Shown: positions 41,911 to 51,042, counted from the stretch's first letter. The stretch: 64,000 nucleotides of DNA from Phycisphaerales bacterium (GCA_029260575.1 JAJDDB010000035.1:1-64000), one strand, 5' to 3'. Numbers and translations are program-made. The notes: a model not told the origin generated them from the letters alone.

Positions 41911-43740
41911 TCAGACCGCGACCGCGTCCCGTTCAGCAGCGGGGTACAGCTCCAGCGTGTCGACCCACTGGCCGACGGTTTTCTGGCAGGTCACACGATC
42001 TTCAGGCAACTGCAACGGCCGGCCCCGGCCGTCCAGTACCAATCCAACCGTACCGCCATGCACCGTTCGTTCAATCCGCTTGCCCGAACCGGCACCACAG
42101 TCAAAACCGCGCACCGGTTCGATCACCACTTCAGCAGATTCACCAGGCCCCAGCGGCAGGAGCTTGATCTCGCCGAAATTGATCGTGCCGGATTCGTTCA
42201 ACGTCGCCCCGCGAATCTCGTAATTGAAGCATGGCTTGTTGGCTTTGCCAAGCCCCTTGGGCGCGACGTTCGTACCCAGGTAAATCAAACAATCACGCGC
42301 GAAGACTTCGACCGCTGCCCGCGTGTGTACTTCCGCAAGCACACCTAAATGCGGCATCATGAAGATGCTGTCCTTAGCCAGCCGCGTGAACCCCTCCGGC
42401 TCGAATGCATCAATAAGCATCATCGCCGTCTGGTGCATGCGCGGCGCGTGGCTGAGCACACCGCCGGACGCCACCAGCAAATTCAGCGTCATGTTGTTGA
42501 CGATCGTCTGCCCGCCGATTTCCTGGCTGAATGTGTCGCCAACCGTGCGCTGTTGCTGCACACCCTTGAGCGTCGTCGCAAATTCCTTGTGTTGAATGTA
42601 CGCCAGTCGCAGCGCTTCACGTGCAACGCCCTGCTCAAAGATCAGCGCTTCCTTGGACTGCGGAATTGTCGTCGGTCGAATCATCTTATTCTTGACGCGG
42701 TTGCGCAGTTCACGCTCATCCATGTCAAAATGCACCCACCGCAGCACGTTTGCCATGCCCGCTTCAGCGCACACATTGCTGATCGAATAGCTCATGCCGA
42801 GGTTTGCTGACACGGTTCGGTTGAACGTCTTTTCGAACACGCTGAAGACATCCGTCGTCGCTCCGCCGATGTCGACACCGACCACATTGATGTTCTGCTG
42901 GTCCGCGATGCGCTGCAGGATATTTCCCACCGCGCCGGGAGTTGGCATGATCGGCGCATCCGTCCAGCCCATTAATTTGTCGTACCCCGGCGCGTGGGCC
43001 ATAACGTGTTCGAGGAACAGATCGTGAATTGCATCGCGGGCCGGGCCGAGATTCTCTCGCTCCAACACCGGCCGGAGGTTCTCAACCTTCATCAGTTCGA
43101 TTGACTCATCAAACACATCCTCAATCAGCGGACCAGCATCAATGTTGCCCGCAAAGATCAACGGCATGCGGTATTCCTTGCCGAATCGCGGCTGCGGCTT
43201 AGCAGGTGCGATCAATTCTGCAATCTGCACGACCTGCGTGGTGTTGCCGCCGTCCGTACCGCCGGACAGCAAAATCATGTCCGGCCGCAGCGCGCGAATG
43301 CGCTGAATCTGTTCATGCGGACGACGTTTGTCGTTGGATGCAATTACATCCATCACAATTGCACCTGCGCCGAGTGCTGCGCGCTTGGCGCTGGCTGCGG
43401 TCATCTCCGCAATCACGCCCGCCACCATCATCTGCAAGCCGCCGCCTGCCGACGACGTCGAGATGTAAATGTCACACCCCTCGCTGCCGCTCGTCGGGCG
43501 AATGAGATTGCCGTCGTCGTCAACAAGTTTGCGATCAGCCAGTTCCTGTATTTCGGTCACAGCGTTGATCACGCCCATCGTGACGTCAGCGAACGGCTCT
43601 TCGACAGTCGTCGGCGCTTCGCCACGATGCGTCTGACGATACTCGCCATCAACTTTCTGAATGAGAATCGCTTTGGTCGTGGTCGAGCCACAGTCCGTTG
43701 CAAGGATTACGTTAATTGTGTCAAGGTCGATACTGGTCAT
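41911..43740 (-). CDS. MutL/GlmL-family ASKHA ATPase
   Basis: A 609-residue protein of the glutamate-mutase-accessory MutL family, with actin/Hsp70-type nucleotide-binding motifs: ATDCGSTTTKAIL near residue 14 (phosphate 1), NVVGVDIGGATTDVFS (phosphate 2) and NLLVASGGVLSHAP (adenosine). SSAGGGLQMMVAG, AGNIDAGPLIEDVF and GMSYSISNVC are family blocks. Characterised relatives are linked to adenosylcobalamin-dependent glutamate mutase, but neither mutase subunit is encoded here. It overlaps the preceding gene as ATGA. Confidence 0.85.
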   Translation of the reverse strand: MTSIDLDTINVILATDCGSTTTKAILIQKVDGEYRQTHRGEAPTTVEEPFADVTMGVINAVTEIQELADRKLVDDDGNLIRPTSGSEGCDIYISTSSAGGGLQMMVAGVIAEMTAASAKRAALGAGAIVMDVIASNDKRRPHEQIQRIRALRPDMILLSGGTDGGNTTQVVQIAELIAPAKPQPRFGKEYRMPLIFAGNIDAGPLIEDVFDESIELMKVENLRPVLERENLGPARDAIHDLFLEHVMAHAPGYDKLMGWTDAPIMPTPGAVGNILQRIADQQNINVVGVDIGGATTDVFSVFEKTFNRTVSANLGMSYSISNVCAEAGMANVLRWVHFDMDERELRNRVKNKMIRPTTIPQSKEALIFEQGVAREALRLAYIQHKEFATTLKGVQQQRTVGDTFSQEIGGQTIVNNMTLNLLVASGGVLSHAPRMHQTAMMLIDAFEPEGFTRLAKDSIFMMPHLGVLAEVHTRAAVEVFARDCLIYLGTNVAPKGLGKANKPCFNYEIRGATLNESGTINFGEIKLLPLGPGESAEVVIEPVRGFDCGAGSGKRIERTVHGGTVGLVLDGRGRPLQLPEDRVTCQKTVGQWVDTLELYPAAERDAVAV

Positions 43741-44204
43741 GCGTTTTCGTCATCACAGCGCATGCCGGTGGCTGCGCTGTCCTGCTGCAGTGTGTGTTCG
43801 CGCTGCGTGCGCAGCGTCTGAAAGTGTTCGTGAATAAAGTCGCGCACACTTCCGCCGGATTTCTCAACGCGCGTGAATTCCTGCTCGAAGTGTTCCACGC
43901 GATCAGCCAGGTATTCCATGGAGCCGCGCTGCTCAAGATAGATACTGAAGTGTTTGTATCCTTCATATGTGGGGTCAGCCGCAAGAGCCCACACGCCCGG
44001 CCGAAAGAAATGCATCACCTGCGAGCCGAGGTAATTCAACGGCCGGGACATTTCCAGAAAGATCAGCCCCGGCGTGGTCAGATGCCGCTTGGCGATCTGC
44101 ACACAGACCCAGTCCACCGCAGCTTGCTGCTCAACGGTCGGCTCCGCAGCCCCAGCCGGGTCAACCGCAAACGCATGCTTGAACCAAGTGCGAACGCTCA
44201 TCAT
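43737..44204 (-). CDS. unknown 155-residue protein coupled to MutL
   Basis: A soluble, mainly helical protein. A hydrophobic aromatic centre (LIFLEMSRPLNYLGSQVMHFFRPGVWAL, about 49-76) could be an amphipathic membrane-contacting region. The C-terminal half is charged and probably coiled (VEHFEQEFTRVEKSGG). No family recognised. It overlaps the genes on both sides by four bases, so the PH-like protein, this protein and MutL are probably made in fixed ratio. Confidence 0.65.
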   Translation of the reverse strand: MMSVRTWFKHAFAVDPAGAAEPTVEQQAAVDWVCVQIAKRHLTTPGLIFLEMSRPLNYLGSQVMHFFRPGVWALAADPTYEGYKHFSIYLEQRGSMEYLADRVEHFEQEFTRVEKSGGSVRDFIHEHFQTLRTQREHTLQQDSAATGMRCDDENA

Positions 44205-44671
44205 CCCTGCCCCCCGGCCGGGGCAAGGGTGTCAGCTCGAACAGAATCATTCGGGGTTGCAGTGATGGATTGCGATGCGACATTCTCAAGGGCTGCGTTG
44301 ATCCGGTTGACTATCAGAGCACTATTGTCACCAAACAACACATGTATCCCGCGATAGCCATCCGTCCACGAGCGCTGCGCGCGGGTCGAAAGATATCCGC
44401 CATAGTCGTCGTGCAGAAACCGGCGGATGCGATTCCACGCAAGTCGTTGTTTCTTAAGTAGATAGCTCGCTTCAACACCATCTGCATCAATGCTGAAAGT
44501 GCTTGGAAAAAGGAAACAATTCAGGCCGGCAACCATGAGAAGCACCGCCCCGAGACCCCAGAATATCGAACCGCCAAACAGGCCTGCCCCAATAGCAAGC
44601 AAGATGATCACCACGACCGCCAAACAAGCCCGCAACGGACGCTCACGAGCTGGATGCACGGACCATGTCAT
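44201..44671 (-). CDS. small two-helix membrane protein with PH-like C-terminus
   Basis: A 156-residue protein. Two hydrophobic helices (about 14-50) precede a domain beginning LFPSTFSIDADGVEASYLLKKQRLAWNRIRRFLHDDYGGYLSTR, the pattern of bacterial PH (YdbS/YcxB-like) domains. CAGGAAGCG precedes this ATG; a start at 44731 has its AAGG abutting the ATG and is less likely. First gene of the MutL/DUF6754 run. Confidence 0.6.
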   Translation of the reverse strand: MTWSVHPARERPLRACLAVVVIILLAIGAGLFGGSIFWGLGAVLLMVAGLNCFLFPSTFSIDADGVEASYLLKKQRLAWNRIRRFLHDDYGGYLSTRAQRSWTDGYRGIHVLFGDNSALIVNRINAALENVASQSITATPNDSVRADTLAPAGGQG

Positions 44672-44763
44672 CGCTTCCTGGTCCTCAGCAGCATCTGGTT
44701 GGCGCGTGGTGGAATCCACTGGCGGGTACATCCTTATACAAAAGGGCCGTCTAGCTTAGCGGA

Positions 44764-44779
44764 TCGCCTCGCGAGGCGA
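44764..44779. repeat. 16-bp perfect palindrome in divergent promoter region
   Basis: TCGCCTCGCGAGGCGA reads the same on both strands. It lies in the 260-base gap between the leftward MutL/DUF6754 operon and the rightward glycosyltransferase gene. It could be an operator or a methylation-type site. No T-run follows on either strand, so it is not an intrinsic terminator. Confidence 0.5.
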
Positions 44780-44931
44780 AACCGGTTTGCCTGTGCAGCA
44801 ACCGGGCCAAATGGCCGATGCTACGCCATACTGGTCAACAGGTGTTGACTCTTGCTCTACGTGTTGTCGCCTGATGATCTGGACCCGCCTGCTGTGCGAT
44901 AAAGTCCACTCGCCTTTCCGGAATCGCGTAC

Positions 44932-46188
44932 ATGAAAGTCATGATGATCCACGAGCACGGCCGATCGCATGGCCCCGGGGCTGTCGTGGCAATGTACCGC
45001 CTGCACAGGCAACTGCTCAATCGCGGTCACGAATCGATCATCGCCTGCCGAAACCGGGGGCTCAATGAAGACGAGATTGTGCTCCTTCCCCAAGCCGAGT
45101 TCCTGGAAGACCTGATCGGCAAGTTCACCTGGCGGCTCGGACTAAACGACATCCACTGCATAAGCAGTTTCCGCATTGCAAAAATGAAAGACTTTCAGGA
45201 TGCGGACGTCATAAACATCCACGGCTGGCACTCGAATTACTTCAATTATCTTGCGGTGCCGAAGCTGGCCCGCCGTAAGCCTGTCGTCGCAACGCTACAT
45301 GACATGTGGAACCTGACCGGGCACTGCGCCCAGAGCTTCGGCTGCGATCGCTGGAAAACCGGCTGCGGCAAGTGCCCGCATCTTGATGCCTACCCAGCTG
45401 CGCAGCGCGATGCCACCGCCATTGAATGGAAACTCAAGCGCAGTGTGTACCGTAGGTGTGCAGGCAGAATGTCTGCTGTCGCGCCAAGCAAATGGCTGTG
45501 TGACATGGTGCGCGAAAGCACAATGGGACACATGCCGGTGCATCAGGTCACCAACGCAATCGACACCGACGTTTACACGCCGATCGATCGCAACCAGGGC
45601 CGAGATCGTTTTGCGATCAGTCCCGACCGCAAAGTCATCCTCTATATTGCTGCATCATTCACCAATCCGATGAAAGGTGGCGATCTGCTGCTGGAGGCGC
45701 TGCGCCAACTGCCACCGCGCATCCGCAAGCAGGCAGTGCTGCTTCTCGTCGGCGACATTCCCGTAGCAATCGCGGACGGCATCGGCATCGATTGCATCGG
45801 CACAGGCTATCTCACCGATGATCACGACAAAGCATTGGCGTTCTCCACCGCAGATGTGATGGTCATGCCCAGTCGTGCAGAAACCCAGGGGATCGTGCTG
45901 ATGGAATCCATGGCCTGCGGGACGCCTGTCGCAGCGTTCGACACCGGTGGCATCGGCGAAGTCGTACGCAGTGGGCCCGGCGGTCTGCTTGCCGAACCCG
46001 AAAACACGCTCGAATTGGCCGCAAACATCGAGAAACTGCTCGATGATGAAACGCTCAATCGCACACTCTCAATTGATGGCCGCAAAGCGATGGAGCGGGA
46101 GTACTGCATCGAAAAATACGTCGAGGGATATCTCGATGTGTATGAGCAGACCATTGCGATGTTCAAGCAAACGCACAGCGCTGCGTAG
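44932..46188 (+). CDS. family 4 glycosyltransferase
   Basis: A 418-residue GT-B enzyme. The acceptor-side start MKVMMIHEHGRSHGPGAVVAMYRL has the usual Gly-rich loop. HDMWNLTGHCAQS and CGKCPHL follow. The donor-side E-x7-E is ETQGIVLME (about 322-330), followed by MACGTPVAAFDTGGIGEVV, as in GT4 retaining enzymes. It should transfer a sugar to a surface glycan or lipid-linked acceptor. Convergent with the ACP/FkbH genes just downstream, which suggests a shared surface-glycan role. Confidence 0.85.
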   Translation: MKVMMIHEHGRSHGPGAVVAMYRLHRQLLNRGHESIIACRNRGLNEDEIVLLPQAEFLEDLIGKFTWRLGLNDIHCISSFRIAKMKDFQDADVINIHGWHSNYFNYLAVPKLARRKPVVATLHDMWNLTGHCAQSFGCDRWKTGCGKCPHLDAYPAAQRDATAIEWKLKRSVYRRCAGRMSAVAPSKWLCDMVRESTMGHMPVHQVTNAIDTDVYTPIDRNQGRDRFAISPDRKVILYIAASFTNPMKGGDLLLEALRQLPPRIRKQAVLLLVGDIPVAIADGIGIDCIGTGYLTDDHDKALAFSTADVMVMPSRAETQGIVLMESMACGTPVAAFDTGGIGEVVRSGPGGLLAEPENTLELAANIEKLLDDETLNRTLSIDGRKAMEREYCIEKYVEGYLDVYEQTIAMFKQTHSAA

Positions 46189-46216
46189 CAATGGCTGCCC
46201 GCGATGCGCGGGGTCA

Positions 46217-46465
46217 CTACGCTGTTGCGCCGGTTTTTCGCGCAAGATAGTGTTTCAGCGCGCCGATGTTTTCGAACTCTGCAAGTTCATTGCCCGCAAA
46301 CTGAATGCTGAACCGCTCTTCAAGCGCGAACATCAGGTTGATGTGCGCCACCGAATCCCAGCCGTCGACTTCCGCTGCTGTCGTGTCATCGCGCAGCATC
46401 ATAGTGTCATCGTTGAACACGTTCTGAAACACATCTTCAAGCTGCTCATGCAACTGGTCGCTCAA
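46217..46465 (-). CDS. acyl carrier protein partner of FkbH
   Basis: An 82-residue carrier. The phosphopantetheine serine is Ser38 in DGWDSVAHINLMFALEERF. It differs from the FAS AcpP in charge and sequence, so it is a dedicated carrier. Its ATG overlaps the stop of the FkbH gene by four bases, implying paired translation. FkbH enzymes typically load a glyceryl unit from 1,3-bisphosphoglycerate on such carriers. Confidence 0.85.
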   Translation of the reverse strand: MSDQLHEQLEDVFQNVFNDDTMMLRDDTTAAEVDGWDSVAHINLMFALEERFSIQFAGNELAEFENIGALKHYLARKTGATA

Positions 46466-48507
46466 GATGACACCTCCTGTTTCACCACATCTGGCGTGCT
46501 GCGCACTTCAATGAATCCGTTTTCAATCGGTCCGTGCGCCGCCAGATCATATTCCCAGACAGTTTCGCCGCCTTCGCTGCGCGAAACCTGTTCGAATCCG
46601 AATCGGCTGAATATTTCCTGCACCATCACGTTCTTGGCCGTCGGAATATACGTCCCGCGCAATCGCGTGCAACCCATCTGTTCGGCTGTGCGGCACATCT
46701 GACTGAGAAGTTCCGCTTCAACGGTCCGGCCGATGACGCGACAGCTCATCAGCCAACTCTCGATATCAAGCACAATGCCAACTCGGCGGGCAATGAGAAG
46801 ACTCACCAGCCCGTGATCCGCAAATCGATCGGTCAGTTTCAAATACAGATGCACGTAGGCCGAATCATCCATGAACCTGCGAACCTGTTCAATGTTGTGT
46901 CTTCGCGTCGTCAAATTGAATTGATTGGTCTTGCCAATCAACTGCACAATTCGTGGCAGGTGCAACTCATCAAACGGCGCGACGACCGCGGTCATCTGCA
47001 GGCTGCGATGAAAATCTTCCAGCGAGCCGGTCTGCTGCTGCAACTCCGCAATTTCTGCCTTGGCTTTGTACTGCGCAGCACGTTGACTGTCTTCTGCGGT
47101 GTAGCTGCTGGTTTCGAACATCAGATACGAAGCGAGCGCCTGCGGGTAACCGGTCGGATCAACTGGAAGCGCGATCACATCAACTTCCGGCAGATGCTGC
47201 CGTACGATCTCGCGCTCTGCAGGGTTGTCATCCAGGAACACCAGCGAATCCAGACCGATGTTCAGTGTTTGTGCGATCCGGCGAATGTTTTCATGCTTCG
47301 GTTGCCAGTTTGCGACAAATATCGACACATCATCAAGTGACATTTGCATATCTGAATGCTTTTCGAACGGTTCGCGCGCATCAGCATCGTTGTTCTTCGA
47401 ACACACCGCCAGGATCACGCCCTTGTTCTTCAACTGCAGAATGTATTTTTGCAGCGCGACAAATGCTTCGCCGCGCGGCCCGTTGCCGAGTTCGATCCCC
47501 GTAAGACCGTCTTCGCCGATCACACCACCCCACAACGTGTTGTCCAGATCCAGTACCAGGCACTTTCGGCTCAACCCAAGATCCGCCGCCAGCACAGCAG
47601 CAGTGTGCGTCGCAAGCATCGGCAATGCATCCAGCGCCACCGCCTGTTTGGAAAGATACCAGTACCGATCGTCAAACCACTTCGTCTTGCCGAAGGTCGC
47701 GCTGATTCGATCACAATCGACAATACTGACATTCGATCCCGCTGCTTCGCCGATCGCGCGGTTCAACTGCTGCATCATGCTGTACCGCGATCCCGCAACG
47801 CGCGTGGACAGATGTCCCATTGCCGAGTCTGATCGTACCGCAAAGTTATGCATGATTACACGCGCCCCGCTGCGCTGCGCCGCTGTTTTCCACAAATTCG
47901 CCCAGCGCCCGGCTTCCAGTTCAACCGCCTTGGACGCATCATCTGCATATTCCGGCAGCGCCGCTGCACCATCATGCACAGCAAAAACAATCACCTCCGG
48001 CTTGAACGTGTACAGGCCGCTGCGTTCATCCAGCACGTCCTGCTGGTATTGATCAAAATCACTTTCGTACGCCTCGATCAACACGCCTTGGCACAGCGCC
48101 GCAAGCCGCAGCATTGGAACCCACTGCGTTGTCGTGTAACTGCCGAGCACCGCAACACGAACCGCCCGCTTCACCTGCGGCGTGTGCGTCTGCAATACTT
48201 TCTCAAGGAGCGCTGCGGCTGATTGCCATGTTGTGTACGTGTCCGCAACATCAACCACACGCGTCAGCCATGACAGCGCTTCCGCCGGCTGATTCAACTG
48301 CACATGACAACGCGCGATCTTCACACACAGATCAGCACAGGGCAGTTCGCTGGCCGTCGCAGCCTGCTGATAGTGCTGGATTGCCTCGGCGAAACTCCCC
48401 GCTTTGCGCAGCGCATTGCCAGCCGACTCCAATTCGGCTCGCTGTTCATGTGTTGTACCGCTTTGCTCAGCCATAACCAGCGCAGGTTCCTCCCATCGGG
48501 CGCGCAA
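46462..48507 (-). CDS. FkbH-like HAD-IIIC protein (glyceryl-ACP forming)
   Basis: A 681-residue protein. TPR-like helices at about 15-110 are followed by an FkbH N-terminal SGNH-like region (VRVAVLGSYTTTQWVPML). A HAD domain, CLVLDLDNTLWGGVIGEDG at about 330, carries the Asp nucleophile, then CSKNND and LVFLDDNPAEREIV. The C-terminal part is a GNAT-like acyltransferase. Family members dephosphorylate bisphosphoglycerate and attach glycerate to ACP. The start is TTG, supported by GGAGG six to seven bases upstream; an ATG eleven codons later is the alternative. Confidence 0.85.
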   Translation of the reverse strand: MRARWEEPALVMAEQSGTTHEQRAELESAGNALRKAGSFAEAIQHYQQAATASELPCADLCVKIARCHVQLNQPAEALSWLTRVVDVADTYTTWQSAAALLEKVLQTHTPQVKRAVRVAVLGSYTTTQWVPMLRLAALCQGVLIEAYESDFDQYQQDVLDERSGLYTFKPEVIVFAVHDGAAALPEYADDASKAVELEAGRWANLWKTAAQRSGARVIMHNFAVRSDSAMGHLSTRVAGSRYSMMQQLNRAIGEAAGSNVSIVDCDRISATFGKTKWFDDRYWYLSKQAVALDALPMLATHTAAVLAADLGLSRKCLVLDLDNTLWGGVIGEDGLTGIELGNGPRGEAFVALQKYILQLKNKGVILAVCSKNNDADAREPFEKHSDMQMSLDDVSIFVANWQPKHENIRRIAQTLNIGLDSLVFLDDNPAEREIVRQHLPEVDVIALPVDPTGYPQALASYLMFETSSYTAEDSQRAAQYKAKAEIAELQQQTGSLEDFHRSLQMTAVVAPFDELHLPRIVQLIGKTNQFNLTTRRHNIEQVRRFMDDSAYVHLYLKLTDRFADHGLVSLLIARRVGIVLDIESWLMSCRVIGRTVEAELLSQMCRTAEQMGCTRLRGTYIPTAKNVMVQEIFSRFGFEQVSRSEGGETVWEYDLAAHGPIENGFIEVRSTPDVVKQEVSS

Positions 48508-48547
48508 CGAAATCCTCCATCATTATCGTCATCCTAGCTGCGCAGGC

Positions 48548-49231
48548 TCAGGCAGACCCGGTTGCAGTCGGCGTCGTTTGGGTTGCCGGCGGATCTTTGA
48601 CCGTATCGGACCCGCCCACAGAATCCGCATGATCTGACGATTCAGCGTGACCCGCATCAACAGAACCGGCTGAAGCTGCATCCGCCTTCTTCTTCGAAGG
48701 TGGAATCACCCGCGCCGGCATGGCAGTAACAGTTGCCCCGTCGGGCACAGTGCTCATCACCATAGCGTTGGGCCCGATCATCACATCATCGCCAATCGTT
48801 ACCGAACCGATGATCACCGCCCCAGCGCCGACGCTCACACGATTGCCGATCACCGGCGGTTTGTGGTCCGGCCCCAGCCGCGCAGCACCAATCGTCACGC
48901 CTTGCCGAACTATGCAATCATCACCGATCACCGCATGGTCGTGAATAACAATCGCGCCCTGGTGTGCAATCTGAAGCCGCCGACCGATCCTGGCTGTGTA
49001 ATACAGCTCAATGCCGTAGTGATTGCGTACATATCGAAACAGTCTGCGGTACAGAAAGCTGTACAGCATGCGCAGCGGCGCCAACCGAACACCCATGCGC
49101 CACACACCGAACCGATAGACCGCTACCGCCCGAAAACCAGGCAGTGTCCAGTCTCGGCCGTGGGCAATCCAATCCTCGCGGATCTGTTGCCACAGCCTCG
49201 GCTTGTTCTCGGACTGTCCTTCGGTGGTCAT
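48548..49231 (-). CDS. hexapeptide-repeat (CysE/WcaB-like) acyltransferase
   Basis: A 227-residue protein. An N-terminal helical region (DWTLPGFRAVAVYRFGVWRMG) precedes a left-handed beta-helix with imperfect hexapeptides (IAHQGAIVIHDHAVIGDDCIV, VIGNRVSVGAGAVIIGSVTIGDDVMIGPNAMVM). The N-terminal helices and GIELYYTARIGRRL are typical of exopolysaccharide acetyltransferases and serine O-acetyltransferase relatives. A low-complexity Ala/Ser/Asp/Thr tail of about 50 residues is unusual. It may transfer an acyl or glyceryl group from the ACP to a glycan. Confidence 0.8.
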   Translation of the reverse strand: MTTEGQSENKPRLWQQIREDWIAHGRDWTLPGFRAVAVYRFGVWRMGVRLAPLRMLYSFLYRRLFRYVRNHYGIELYYTARIGRRLQIAHQGAIVIHDHAVIGDDCIVRQGVTIGAARLGPDHKPPVIGNRVSVGAGAVIIGSVTIGDDVMIGPNAMVMSTVPDGATVTAMPARVIPPSKKKADAASAGSVDAGHAESSDHADSVGGSDTVKDPPATQTTPTATGSA

Positions 49232-49294
49232 GAAAGAAAGCTCCGCATCACACATCGTACCGGCCAGCGGACTTCTGAAGCGCCGATGCCACTT

Positions 49295-50113
49295 TCAGAC
49301 CGCCAACGTGGTTGTTTCTGCTGGACACCAGACGGTTTCGGATTGATCATCAACACATATCTGCAGTCCTCGCAACGGATCGACACGCACCACGCGCCCC
49401 TGCAGATTGCGATCACCACTTCGAAGCTGCACGATGGTTCCGACCAGCACATCGTGCTCCGCAAACGCGCTCGCACGGGCATCTTCAGACATCGCAAGGG
49501 CCGCATCAACAGCCGGCAACACGCTCTCCAGCACAGTACGACGCGCCACATCGCAGCCGAGTTGTCGCAGACTCACTGCCCGATTGTCCAACTCGGTCGG
49601 CCAATGGGTTTGATTGACGTTGATGCCAATGCCGACGATCGCGCTATCTCCGAACTGCTCCACAAGAATCCCGCAGACCTTCTTCCACCCCAATGCGCAA
49701 AGCCCAGCATGGCCCGATGCGGGGATTGCTCCCCCCTCGCGACGCGCAAGCACATCATTGGGCCACTTAATACCCAGTCCGATCACATCGCTGCACACCG
49801 CGCGCAGCCCATGCACGACGCCAATCGCACACGAAATCGCCAGCCGCGGCGCATCAATCCACGGCAACACAATCGACATCGCAACTCCGCCGTGCGGGTC
49901 ACCATCCCACGTCCTGCCGTAGCGCCCACGACCCGCTGTTTGCGCGCCGGTCACAATCACCGTCCCAGCGGGCATGTTCTCCTGCCGAGCAACGTCTTGT
50001 GTTGAGGAAGTCTCGGCCACGATCCGGTACTGCGTGACAGACTCAGAGCAGCGAAGAAGAATTGCATCGAGCACCGTCGACCAATCTGCAATCTCATCAT
50101 GCAATTCAGTCAT
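49295..50113 (-). CDS. birA: biotin--protein ligase, catalytic type
   Basis: A 272-residue enzyme that activates biotin and attaches it to carboxylase carriers. The family motifs are all present: SSTQDVA, GAQTAGRGRYGRTWDG, LGIKWPNDVL, KVCGILVEQ and GIGINVN. There is no N-terminal DNA-binding domain, so it is a group I ligase and not a repressor. Its start overlaps the stop of the nadC gene by four bases. Confidence 0.9.
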   Translation of the reverse strand: MTELHDEIADWSTVLDAILLRCSESVTQYRIVAETSSTQDVARQENMPAGTVIVTGAQTAGRGRYGRTWDGDPHGGVAMSIVLPWIDAPRLAISCAIGVVHGLRAVCSDVIGLGIKWPNDVLARREGGAIPASGHAGLCALGWKKVCGILVEQFGDSAIVGIGINVNQTHWPTELDNRAVSLRQLGCDVARRTVLESVLPAVDAALAMSEDARASAFAEHDVLVGTIVQLRSGDRNLQGRVVRVDPLRGLQICVDDQSETVWCPAETTTLAV

Positions 50114-51042
50114 CGCATGTCCAGCCCGAGATCGAGATGCGGTCCGGAATGCGTCAGCGCGCCGACGGAAATGCGATCGACTCCCGTTTCAGCGATCGCG
50201 CGCACAGTGTGCAGATTCACGCCGCCGGATGCTTCCAGTTGCAGTTCGCGGTTGTGAAGGTTGCGCATCGCCACAGCTGTTTTCAAATCCGCAACAGCAA
50301 AGTTGTCAAGCAAGACGATATCGATCAGACCCGGCTCAATTGCCAGCGCTTGCTGCAATTGCTGCAACGAATCCACTTCAACTTCGACAAACCGAAGCGC
50401 GTGACCCGAACGCGCCCGCTGCGCTGCCTTTGTAAGCACATTGCAAAGCTCATCCAACGTAACCCCCGTAAGGTGGTTGTCCTTGTACAGCGCTGCATCA
50501 AACAGGCCAACGCGATGCAGGAATCCGCCGCCGCAGCGCACTGCATATTTATCCATCCCCCGCATGCCAGGCATCGTCTTGCGCGTGTCGCAGATCAGCG
50601 CATTCGTGCCGTCAATCGCTGAGACAAATTGAGCGGTCAATGTCGCAATCCCCGACATGCGCCCCATCAGATTCAGCGCGATCCGTTCGACTGCATGAAT
50701 CGCCCGCAACCGGCCGGTTAGCACCGCTATCGATTGTCCAGCTATACAGCGATCGCCATCCGCAGCCTTCACCTGCAAATACACAATTCCCGATTGCGGG
50801 TAACGCTCCTGCAGTTGCGCGCACAACTGACCTCCCACTGCAAGACCACAGACAACCCCATCTGCGCGTGGCACGATTGCCGCTGTTGCGGTGCGGTCCG
50901 GATCGATTATGGATTCGCTCGTCACATCACCAGCGCGGCCGAGATCTTCATCCAGCGCAGCGGACAACAACCGCTGCAATGTTGCAGTCGGGTTGAGCTC
51001 AGCAAATAATTCTGCCAGCGGCATCGCGTTGAGATCACGCAT
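50110..51042 (-). CDS. nadC: nicotinate-nucleotide pyrophosphorylase NadC
   Basis: A 310-residue quinolinate phosphoribosyltransferase for de novo NAD synthesis. ALDEDLGRAGDVTSESI, ERIALNLMGRMSGIATLT, DTRKTMPGMRGMDKYAVRCGGG, KDNHL and LEASGGVNLHTVRAIAETGVDRISVGALTHS are complete family blocks. The frame continues 42 codons upstream with a Cys-rich stretch that is not NadC-like; the Met at 51042 is used, with Met 51024 as an alternative. No strong ribosome site settles it. Confidence 0.93.
   Translation of the reverse strand: MRDLNAMPLAELFAELNPTATLQRLLSAALDEDLGRAGDVTSESIIDPDRTATAAIVPRADGVVCGLAVGGQLCAQLQERYPQSGIVYLQVKAADGDRCIAGQSIAVLTGRLRAIHAVERIALNLMGRMSGIATLTAQFVSAIDGTNALICDTRKTMPGMRGMDKYAVRCGGGFLHRVGLFDAALYKDNHLTGVTLDELCNVLTKAAQRARSGHALRFVEVEVDSLQQLQQALAIEPGLIDIVLLDNFAVADLKTAVAMRNLHNRELQLEASGGVNLHTVRAIAETGVDRISVGALTHSGPHLDLGLDMR

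Noticed and set aside
41911-43740. Reading the MutL-family gene as a DNA mismatch-repair MutL
   Set aside because: The sequence has ASKHA phosphate motifs (DCGSTTTK, DIGGATTD) and none of the GHKL ATPase motifs of mismatch-repair MutL; only the name is shared.
46575-46600. TTCGAATCC resembling a tRNA T-loop
   Set aside because: It lies inside the FkbH coding sequence, and no acceptor stem, D-arm or anticodon arm of the right spacing surrounds it.
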